Origin: Spirochaeta sp.
GTDB taxonomy: Bacteria; Spirochaetota; Spirochaetia; Sphaerochaetales; Sphaerochaetaceae
DNA length: 6,077 nt
Assembly: GCA_020054965.1 (NCBI GenBank)
Contig: JAIMZO010000105.1
Span: forward strand, 1 to 6,077
Direction: 5' to 3'
The notes under the pieces are model-generated. The model did no database searches. It had not been told where the DNA came from and saw only the letters and a list, made by a program, of their open reading frames with translations. The translations under genes were made by a program, and so were the position numbers. Below are positions 1-5,220 of this stretch, in pieces. Every line of letters starts with the position of its first letter. The first letter of the stretch is position 1.

Positions 1-218
1 CCGATGAGCATGATGCGGTTCCAGAAGATCGGCGTGAGTATATGACTGTTGAGGTGCATCATCAAGGAACCGAAGCTCCAGATGGCCACAAAAATCATAT
101 AGAGTTGGAATGACCAATAGAAACGATCTTTCTTATACTGGAGAAACCCAAAGATAACAAATGACACATACAGAACAAACGCCACGGCGGGGATAATGGT
201 GGAAACATCAATGATCAT
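1..218 (-). CDS. Membrane sensor protein, N-terminal fragment (7TM histidine-kinase-type region)
   Basis: Partial gene: 72 codons are present and the reading frame is still open at the window edge. The start ATG is at 218-216. It is preceded by a GAGGGA Shine-Dalgarno sequence (plus-strand 224-229) with a 5-base gap, which supports this start. The protein begins with a hydrophobic helix (about residues 8-26), a short basic loop (QYKKDRF) and a second helix (about 33-54). The spacing of IWSFGSL followed by IFWNRIMLIG resembles the 7-transmembrane N-terminal domain found on histidine kinases and on GGDEF or HD-GYP sensors (HisKA_7TM type). The domain senses an unknown signal in the inner membrane. 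The output domain lies outside the window, so I cannot say whether this is a kinase, a cyclase or another type. It diverges from the methyltransferase and HD-GYP gene pair and could be their signalling partner, which is inference. Confidence 0.6.
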   Translation of the reverse strand, partial: MIIDVSTIIPAVAFVLYVSFVIFGFLQYKKDRFYWSFQLYMIFVAIWSFGSLMMHLNSHILTPIFWNRIMLI

Positions 219-277
219 GGGAATCCCTCAATTTTACTTTCATTTGGAGACAGTTTGTATTAGTATAGTGGTAATTT

Positions 278-790
278 ATGGAATTTTTCAAACTATTTTT
301 GCTTGGAGCCAGTGGATATTTGCTTGCAGCTTTGTACGATGTAGCATTGTTGAAAGGTTATTACCGTATCAGCAAGCTATTGTACCTTGGTTTTTTTGTG
401 ACGGTCCTACCCTTCCTGTTTTTATTCTCACGATTTGAAAGCCCTCACCATCCTATCTTCAAGATACTCCTTATGCTGATCATGGCAGCCAATGCTGCCC
501 TATTGATCTACTCCGTTCTATTGGAAATTCCCTTGAAAAGCGATAAGAGTGGAAGCCTTTATACCGGTGGCACTTATACAATTTGTCGTCATCCAGGTTT
601 TCTCTGGTTTTCCTTTTTCAATGTTTCCGCATCCCTCTTCTTCTGGTATACTCCAATTACTCTGGTCCTTGCAGGCTACACGTTGTGCAATTTTGCGCTT
701 GTAACCATAGAGGATCGAGTACTGTTTCCCAAGATGTTCCCCCAATACGGTGTGTATAAGAAGACTACACCTTTCTTGATTCCCCGCTAA
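278..790 (+). CDS. Isoprenylcysteine/phospholipid methyltransferase-like membrane protein
   Basis: The 170-residue protein has about five hydrophobic segments (roughly 5-25, 34-51, 60-82, 107-122, 125-143). Its C-terminal half carries the ICMT/PEMT family signature: R104-H105-P106 at the start of a helix, then E145-D146 and a closing Y157-x2-Y160 followed by PFLIP. In this family the RHP and the acidic residue bind S-adenosylmethionine at the membrane face. The usual EE pair is ED here. The substrate (a lipid, an isoprenoid or another small molecule) cannot be told from sequence; bacterial members are functionally diverse. The ATG at 278 is the first in frame after a TAA at 272-274, but no clear Shine-Dalgarno precedes it, so the start is only fairly certain. 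Its stop lies 24 bases before the HD-GYP gene, which suggests co-transcription. Confidence 0.7.
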   Translation: MEFFKLFLLGASGYLLAALYDVALLKGYYRISKLLYLGFFVTVLPFLFLFSRFESPHHPIFKILLMLIMAANAALLIYSVLLEIPLKSDKSGSLYTGGTYTICRHPGFLWFSFFNVSASLFFWYTPITLVLAGYTLCNFALVTIEDRVLFPKMFPQYGVYKKTTPFLIPR

Positions 791-801
791 CCCTGCACCA
801 C

Positions 802-805
802 GGAG
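802..805 (+). promoter_or_regulatory. Ribosome binding site (GGAG) deciding the HD-GYP gene start
   Basis: GGAG ends directly against the ATG at 806, too close to serve it, but stands 9 bases before the in-frame ATG at 815. This favours translation from 815 over the longer reading from 806. Confidence 0.6.
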
Positions 806-814
806 ATGCTCGAG

Positions 815-1840
815 ATGACTAGACATATTGTAACAACTGATGACGATCCTGCTATCCGAAAGATTCTACGGATTATGCTGAAAAAAGCTGGGTATGAGGT
901 AACCACCTGTGAGAATGGTGATGAATTGCTTCACATGCTTGCCACCACAACGACCCCAATAGACATGATGCTGCTGGATATCAAGATGCCAGGACTCACT
1001 GGCTTTGAAATCCTTGAGCGAATTGTACGAAAATACCCATCCATCCCGGTTGTGATGCTCACAGCATTCAATGACCTCGATACTGGCATGAAGGCCATCA
1101 GGCTGGGTGCTGTAGACTACCTCACCAAGCCAATCCGTCAGGAAGAGCTTTACACCTGCATTCACCGGGTATTGGAGAAATCGGATGAAACACAGAGGCA
1201 GAAAGCGATTGATGACGAGAATCATGCCTTCAGGATGCAGCTTGAGGCAGAGCTGAGACGGACGAAGAATACGTTGCAGCGCTCAATCATTTCCACCATT
1301 GAAGCCTTCAGTGAGACGATTGAACAGAAAGATCCCTATACCAAGGGGCATTGCAACAGGGTCAGGACACTCGCTGTCGCCTTGGCAAAAGCCATGAACC
1401 TGAATAAGGAGACACTCCAGGTCATTGAAGGAGGTGCCCTCTTGCATGACATTGGCAAAATCAGCATCCCTGAGGAGATCCTGAACAAGAAGGGGAAACT
1501 CACAGAAGAAGAATACTCGTTTATCAAGACGCACCCTGATGCCGGGGTGCGTATTATTACCCACATCCCATCATTCAAGCAGTATATCCCGATCATACGC
1601 TCCCACCATGAGAGAATCGATGGACGAGGCTATCCAGACAACATGGCGGGGAAGGAAATCCCCCTGGATGTCAAGATCGTAAGCCTTGCTGACGCATTCG
1701 ATGCCATGACCAGCAGCCGTGCATACCGCTCCGCCCTTCCTACAGAACTTGCAGTGGAAGAGCTCAAGATCAATGCAGGGACCCAGTTTGATGCTGAGCT
1801 GGTGGATGTCTTCATTGAGCACGAGCTGTACCTGTTATGA
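815..1840 (+). CDS. Response regulator with HD-GYP output domain (probable c-di-GMP phosphodiesterase)
   Basis: A 341-residue cytoplasmic protein when started at 815. Residues 1-120 form a receiver domain: acidic pocket D9/D10, phospho-acceptor D55 in the DIKMPG motif, switch T83, and K105 before proline. A charged, probably coiled linker covers about 125-160. The HD-GYP domain follows: H179 in the GHxxRV motif, the H211-D212 pair in LLHDIGK, H240 in THPDAG, H264-H265 in the HHE motif, G272-Y273-P274, and D293 in the ADAFDAM motif. All hallmark metal-binding and signature residues are present, so hydrolysis of cyclic di-GMP, controlled by phosphorylation from a partner kinase, is the expected role. 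It follows the methyltransferase gene by 24 bases. The cognate kinase is not identified; the truncated membrane sensor on the other strand is a candidate. An alternative start at 806 adds three residues but has no usable ribosome site. Confidence 0.93.
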   Translation: MTRHIVTTDDDPAIRKILRIMLKKAGYEVTTCENGDELLHMLATTTTPIDMMLLDIKMPGLTGFEILERIVRKYPSIPVVMLTAFNDLDTGMKAIRLGAVDYLTKPIRQEELYTCIHRVLEKSDETQRQKAIDDENHAFRMQLEAELRRTKNTLQRSIISTIEAFSETIEQKDPYTKGHCNRVRTLAVALAKAMNLNKETLQVIEGGALLHDIGKISIPEEILNKKGKLTEEEYSFIKTHPDAGVRIITHIPSFKQYIPIIRSHHERIDGRGYPDNMAGKEIPLDVKIVSLADAFDAMTSSRAYRSALPTELAVEELKINAGTQFDAELVDVFIEHELYLL

Positions 1841-1863
1841 ATTTCTGGTACAGAGAACGTATT

Positions 1864-2141
1864 ATCAAAGAAATGCTCGCTGATGCACAGCCATGAACCG
1901 TAGAGGTTGAGGAAGAAGGCGAACTGCTTGGGCATTGCAATCTCCCTGAAGAATGCCCCCAACTCCTGTGGTGCAAGGACATCGGGCCTTATCACCGGTT
2001 ACTTGGCATGGGGGATCCTCTTGTCGTTGACTTCCTTCTCCAGCGTGACCTCGTAGAGGAATCGTATGGCGCCGTTGCCCTTCCTCAAGGATGGATGGCA
2101 ACTGTCTTGAACTTAATCATGAACGGTGTTACTGTTTTCAT
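1864..2141 (-). pseudogene. Decayed tyrosine recombinase (phage-integrase family) remnant
   Basis: Reading the minus strand in one frame from 2100 to about 1864 gives GNGAIRFLYEVTLEKE, then NDKRIPHAK, a TAA stop (2001-1999), then VLAPQELGAFFREI and FLNLYGSWLCISE. From family knowledge this follows integron- or transposon-type tyrosine recombinases: the end of the SAM-like DNA-binding domain (pattern ALRFLYxVTLGxE), the linker IPxxKxPxxLP, the entry to the catalytic domain (VLSPEEVxxxL) and the helix with the first catalytic arginine (YGSGLRISE). Here that arginine is cysteine (codon 1887-1885, TGC) and a preceding glycine is tryptophan. A short stretch starting at ATG 2141 in another frame (MKTVTPFMIKFK) may be the N-terminus, separated by a frameshift near 2087-2100. 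Similarity is lost near 1870, at the end of the HD-GYP gene, so the rest of the catalytic domain is missing. The family call is from remembered patterns without an alignment; decay is well supported if the family is right. Confidence 0.5.
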
Positions 2142-2313
2142 GGTTGTTGATGAAGAGGAAGTCTTTGAAAGTGCTAACAAACAAACAAAGGGCTTCCTCT
2201 TCTCTCCTCCTTCGGGGATCCTCTCCCCAGTCCTTCCCCCATTAAACCACAGCTTTCCCCCTACTGGAATATTTCATTTGCGGTATGAGTGGGAGTTTTC
2301 ATATTCGGGCCAG

Positions 2314-2338
2314 TGTCCCATAATCCGAATTAAGGACA
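2314..2338. repeat. Imperfect palindrome TGTCC...GGACA
   Basis: TGTCC (2314-2318) and GGACA (2334-2338) are inverted copies. Inside them TAAT (2321-2324) and ATTA (2329-2332) are also inverted, offset by one base. No T-run follows, so it is not a typical terminator. It might be a protein-binding or recombination site. Confidence 0.35.
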
Positions 2339-2342
2339 TTGC

Positions 2343-2371
2343 TTGCAGTTTATGAAGGATTCCTGTATACT
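2343..2371 (+). promoter_or_regulatory. Candidate sigma70-type promoter for the CDF gene
   Basis: TTGCAG at 2343-2348 and TATACT at 2366-2371 are separated by 17 bases. The -10 box matches consensus at five of six positions; the -35 box keeps only TTG. A start near 2378 would give a leader of about 114 bases before the ATG at 2492, containing the inverted repeats at 2405-2448. Confidence 0.45.
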
Positions 2372-2404
2372 TATTTTCATACATATCAACATATCACCTG
2401 ATTT

Positions 2405-2448
2405 GATACCCTGTATCTGTCCTATACGTAGGACCATAAACGGTGGTC
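2405..2448 (+). promoter_or_regulatory. Run of three inverted repeats in the CDF leader
   Basis: GATAC (2405-2409) pairs with GTATC (2413-2417) across a 3-base loop. GTCCTA (2419-2424) pairs perfectly with TAGGAC (2429-2434) across TACG. GACCA (2432-2436) pairs with TGGTC (2444-2448) across 7 bases and shares bases 2432-2434 with the second hairpin, so hairpins two and three exclude each other. This could be a structured regulatory leader RNA or a set of operator sites. It matches no riboswitch class I can name. Confidence 0.4.
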
Positions 2449-2491
2449 ACGGGCGAATGAACGCCATGATTGATATTACAAATAATCTTAT

Positions 2492-3430
2492 ATGAGTAAT
2501 AAAAAACAAGAACTACTGTTACTACGGGTGACAACCTTTGTCTGCCTTGGATTCGGCATACTCGGCTTGGTTGTCTCCATTCTAGCCAATTCAAACTCAA
2601 TGCTTCTCGATGGACTTTATTCCCTGATCCAAAGCATGTTCATCATCGGCTCAGGAAGGGTGGTGACCCTTCTCTTCAAGGAAGATGATGACCGGTTCCC
2701 CTTCGGCTATGGAGCCTTTGAACCATTTTTCCTGGTCTTGCGAAGTCTGGTCCTGCTTACCATGGTCGTAACCATTGGAACCATGGCAGGTATTGCCATG
2801 ACCCGTGGTGGGTATGCGATTACATTCTCTAGTGCCTTTCCTGTCTCGGTGTTCTCCCTGGTCGTCTGTTTTGTTGTTTGGCTTGCCCTTGCAAACAAGG
2901 CCAAAAAACTGAGCATCCCGACCCTCCGCTCGGAAAGCAAGGCATGGTTGCTGGATACCCTCCTCTCCCTTGCCTCAGTGCTTGCAATCGGGATGGTGGG
3001 ACTGATCAAGCAAACCCGTTTTGCATACCTGGGCAACTACATAGACCCGGCTCTCACTGTTCTTTTCCTGGCTTTCCTCAGCCCAGTGCTTATAAAGGAC
3101 CTGGTAGTCTACAGCAGGGAACTTCTGGGAGCAGCGCCGACGATTTCGGTACAGGCAACACTGGAGAAAATCACCAACCGCTTTGTGAAAAAATATGCCT
3201 TCCGCAAGGCAGAGGTCTATGCATTGAAACGGGGACGTTCCCTGATGGTTGTCATCTATGTCTATCTCTCCGAGGAACGACCGGTGAAGCAACTTGATGC
3301 AATCCGACTGGAGATGATCAAGGCGATGTACTCCTATTCAAACTTCTGTGACACCGATATCGTATTCACACTCGATGACAGGTGGGTGGAATACCAGACA
3401 CCATTTGCCATTGCAGGACAGAAAGCCTGA
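2492..3430 (+). CDS. Cation diffusion facilitator (CDF) family transporter, atypical ligand set
   Basis: A 312-residue inner-membrane protein with the CDF layout: about six transmembrane helices (roughly 11-31, 37-60, 80-103, 113-134, 152-172, 184-202) and a cytoplasmic C-terminal domain from about 214. The hallmark RFPFGYGAFEP (68-78) matches the family motif after helix 2 (hPyGhgraE). Family members export divalent metals such as Zn, Mn, Fe or Co in exchange for protons. The usual helix 2 ligands (H/D-x3-D) align with Y43 and Q47, and in helix 5 the H-x3-D aligns with A151 and D155, so only D155 remains of the four standard ligands. Substrate is therefore unclear. ATG 2492 follows an in-frame TAA at 2483-2485 and has no evident Shine-Dalgarno. 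The stop codon abuts the stop of the convergent esterase. Confidence 0.85.
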   Translation: MSNKKQELLLLRVTTFVCLGFGILGLVVSILANSNSMLLDGLYSLIQSMFIIGSGRVVTLLFKEDDDRFPFGYGAFEPFFLVLRSLVLLTMVVTIGTMAGIAMTRGGYAITFSSAFPVSVFSLVVCFVVWLALANKAKKLSIPTLRSESKAWLLDTLLSLASVLAIGMVGLIKQTRFAYLGNYIDPALTVLFLAFLSPVLIKDLVVYSRELLGAAPTISVQATLEKITNRFVKKYAFRKAEVYALKRGRSLMVVIYVYLSEERPVKQLDAIRLEMIKAMYSYSNFCDTDIVFTLDDRWVEYQTPFAIAGQKA

Positions 3431-4188
3431 TCAGAGAGGCAGCCACATCAGCACACGTTTCAGTGCCTTGTCCCAGGACTTCCAGGTATGCCCTTCCGGG
3501 TGCTGGTCATAGATTACATCATGGGTCTCTTGCAATGTCTCCACAAATCGTAGGTTATCCTGCAGCAGTGCATCCTCATCACCACAGGCAACATAGAATG
3601 ACGGCTTGGGAGAGAGTTCCTTCCTAGACAATGCCATCAGGTCATGTTCACTGCCTTTCACTTCATAGAAGCCGAAGGTATTCTCCCATTCATACGGGAA
3701 AATCTTCACTGAGTCCCCGAGTGTATTGGCTAGCGCTACCAAATCCAAGGCTCCACTCATGCTTGCAGCCCTGCTGTATAGGTCCGGGCGTGTGAGTGCC
3801 GCCTTGAATGCCCCATACCCGCCCATCGACAGTCCTGCGATAAAGGTATCCTCACGTTTGGTGCTGATGGTGAAAACTGAGGAGAGAAACCGTGGAAGCT
3901 CTTCACTCAGGAAGGTGAAAAGGGGTAACCTCGTTCCTGGTCGGTGTAGAAACTTCTTCCAACCGATGGCATCACCACCACCAGGGGAAGATTCCTCACA
4001 GACTGTTCAATTGCCGAATTTCGCACATAGCTCTGTTCATTCTGCTTGATCCCATGCAACCGGTAGAGCACCTTATAAGGACCACCTGGAATATCAGGTG
4101 AGCGGTCACATCGCTGGGGATAGATGACGGTAACAGAAACATCCAGTTGGAGGGTATCAGAAAAAAGGGAGATATCGAGTAAGGCCAT
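3431..4188 (-). pseudogene. EstD/FrmB-type serine esterase (S-formylglutathione hydrolase-like), frameshifted
   Basis: Two minus-strand frames together make one alpha/beta-hydrolase of about 250 residues, the usual family size. The first part (4188 to about 3920) gives the N-terminal strands, the LHG oxyanion segment and VVMPSVGRSFYTD. After a frame change the second part continues with FTFLSEELPRF, the nucleophile elbow GLSMGGYG (Ser codon 3829-3827), the acid in GDEDALL (Asp codon 3574-3572) and the histidine in EGHTW (codon 3490-3488). The break lies at plus-strand A4G4 (3918-3925; C4T4 on the coding strand); one added base would restore a single frame. All triad residues survive, so this is a very recent mutation, a sequencing indel or a slippery site. 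The start ATG at 4188-4186 has AAGAAGG (4196-4202) 7 bases upstream. The family acts on carboxylic esters, thioesters or acetylated sugars; the substrate is unknown. Confidence 0.85.
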
Positions 4189-4303
4189 AAACGCGCCTTC
4201 TTGGGAGGTACTTTACCCCATTTGAGGAAAAGTTTCCATTCGATTTCTTTTGTAATCTTTCCTCTTCTCCTTTGTTATTATTATGGATACACTGAATCTG
4301 TTT

Positions 4304-4310
4304 GGAGGGG
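4304..4310 (+). promoter_or_regulatory. Ribosome binding site (GGAGGGG) deciding the lipoprotein start
   Basis: A strong purine-rich Shine-Dalgarno stands 4 bases before the ATG at 4315. It favours that ATG over the upstream in-frame ATG at 4201, whose extra 38 residues would also bury the signal peptide. Confidence 0.7.
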
Positions 4311-4314
4311 TTCA

Positions 4315-4665
4315 ATGAGGCTGCGCTCTCGCCTAGTACAGTTTGTAGTCATCTGCTTGCTTTTGGGTACCATTGCACTGGTATCCAGTTGTGGTGTCTA
4401 CAGCAAGACCCCTGCCATAAACCCTGATGAAGAACACTGGGAAGGCCCTCTCCTTGAGGGGACGGAAATGGAAGATGTCCAGATCACCATCAAACCCCAA
4501 CAGAAAGCCATTGTCATCAATCTAGAGGATCTGGATGTGGATCCTGCAGTACTGATGCAATACCTTAGTGCAAAAGAATCACAATACCACTCCTTCACAG
4601 TGGAGGATTCCGATTCATATGTCCTGGTGATCAGGAAGCAGGACCTTGAACCTGAATCAGAGTGA
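4315..4665 (+). CDS. Small putative lipoprotein of unknown function
   Basis: A 116-residue protein. A basic start (MRLRSR) is followed by a hydrophobic stretch (7-22) and the lipobox VSSC with lipidated C26, giving a mature part of about 90 residues anchored to a membrane. Serine at both -1 and -2 is a relaxed lipobox of the kind seen in spirochaetes. The mature part is acidic, with a predicted strand-helix-strand pattern: VQITIKPQQKAIVINL (55-70), a helix around VLMQYLSAKES (79-89), and SYVLVIRKQ (101-109). I recognise no family. The gene diverges from the esterase and its 3' end overlaps by 9 bases the 3' end of the convergent secreted-protein gene, with no terminator visible between them. 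Confidence 0.75.
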   Translation: MRLRSRLVQFVVICLLLGTIALVSSCGVYSKTPAINPDEEHWEGPLLEGTEMEDVQITIKPQQKAIVINLEDLDVDPAVLMQYLSAKESQYHSFTVEDSDSYVLVIRKQDLEPESE

Positions 4666-5097
4666 CGGTTCTATCTTGATGGCCAACAACACCCATCTTT
4701 CATCTTCACCACGATTCCAGACCATGGTACCCCACCGGTAATCTGGCTCATGTACACAGAACGGCACCTCATACAGATCTGAGCGAACCACTGCTTTACC
4801 AACCTGCACCTGGTTTGCGGGTAGCAGGGAGACCAACTGCTGGTCATAGGTATTGGTGAATGCCTTTCTCAACACCGCACTGACATACTGCTCAAGCCAT
4901 GCTGGTCCATAGGACGCCATCAATGCTTGTCTGGTAATTGCTTCAGCACTACCTTTCTCGCCCCTGACAATCTGGCCGATCGAAGCATCGCTTGGGAGCT
5001 GCGCTTCATACGTCTCAGGAAACGACAAGGTCTCATTTGCCGAAAGGGAAACCACACAGAACATTGCTATGATTAGGAGAGAAATGCATTCTTTCAT
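4657..5097 (-). CDS. Small secreted/periplasmic protein of unknown function
   Basis: A 146-residue protein when started at ATG 5097-5095. Residues 1-20 form a classic signal peptide: MKE, a hydrophobic core, then a likely cleavage after SLSA before NETLS. The mature part of about 126 residues has a helical middle (AEAITRQALMASYGPAWLEQ) and a strand-rich end with YRWGTMVWNRG and RWVLLAIKI, somewhat reminiscent of small NTF2-like folds, but I do not recognise the family. An alternative ATG at 5115 adds six residues (MHHIKS); it overlaps the spacer of a good promoter candidate and has no proper Shine-Dalgarno either. The end overlaps the convergent lipoprotein gene by 9 bases, and both products go to the cell envelope. 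Confidence 0.7.
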   Translation of the reverse strand: MKECISLLIIAMFCVVSLSANETLSFPETYEAQLPSDASIGQIVRGEKGSAEAITRQALMASYGPAWLEQYVSAVLRKAFTNTYDQQLVSLLPANQVQVGKAVVRSDLYEVPFCVHEPDYRWGTMVWNRGEDERWVLLAIKIEPSL

Positions 5098-5101
5098 ACT
5101 T

Positions 5102-5132
5102 TTTATATGATGCATTTCTTTTACAATGTCAA
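5102..5132 (-). promoter_or_regulatory. Promoter candidate with perfect -35 box for the secreted-protein gene
   Basis: On the minus strand, TTGACA (5132-5127) is a perfect -35 box. A -10 box follows as CATATA (5109-5104, 17-base spacer) or TATAAA (5107-5102, 19-base spacer). Transcription would start near 5097-5095, at the ATG itself, implying a leaderless or nearly leaderless message. Confidence 0.5.
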
Positions 5133-5205
5133 AGGATTTAATTTTTTCTGGACTTTTTGGACATCCATGATAAAGTGTAACAAGTCTGAAAGCAAAACGG
5201 AAAAA

Positions 5206-5211
5206 AAGGAG
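5206..5211 (+). promoter_or_regulatory. Ribosome binding site (AAGGAG) of the KDG permease gene
   Basis: AAGGAG stands 9 bases before the ATG at 5221 and fixes that start over the in-frame ATG two codons later. Confidence 0.75.
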
Positions 5212-5220
5212 ACTCGCAAC

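Larger units (their letters stand above)
1841..2491. other. Gene-free interval with recombinase relic, pyrimidine tract and structured leader
   Basis: About 650 bases without an intact gene. From 1864 to 2141 the minus strand carries coding-like sequence that I read as a dead tyrosine recombinase. Bases 2193-2213 are an unbroken pyrimidine run, within a C/T-rich stretch reaching about 2271, with several runs of four or more C. An imperfect palindrome sits at 2314-2338, a promoter candidate at 2343-2371, and three consecutive inverted repeats at 2405-2448 ahead of the CDF gene. I found no tRNA, no rRNA and no convincing intrinsic terminator after the HD-GYP gene. Confidence 0.6.

Noticed and set aside
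196..438. Plus-strand open frame of 80 codons overlapping the start of the methyltransferase
   Set aside because: Out of frame with the clear methyltransferase and overlapping the 5' end of the divergent sensor; no family pattern or ribosome site.
2011..2224. Repeated 11-mer GGGGATCCTCT at 2011-2021 and 2214-2224
   Set aside because: A few 11-base matches are expected by chance in a window of this size, and neither copy bounds an obvious element.
2214..2228. Hairpin GGGGA/TCCCC as a terminator
   Set aside because: The stem is only 5 base pairs, no T-run follows it, and it is nearly 400 bases beyond the HD-GYP stop codon.
2008..2355. Plus-strand open frame of 115 codons in the intergenic region
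   Set aside because: It lacks a ribosome site, its product is proline-rich with no domain pattern, and it runs antisense to the better supported recombinase relic.
4201..4314. N-terminal 38-residue extension of the lipoprotein
   Set aside because: The ATG at 4315 has a strong ribosome site and begins a proper lipoprotein signal peptide; the extension overlaps the esterase's upstream region.
5158..5167. Palindrome TGGACATCCA upstream of kdgT as an operator
   Set aside because: The 4-base arms are too short to separate from chance, and I cannot match it to a known KdgR or GntR-type site.
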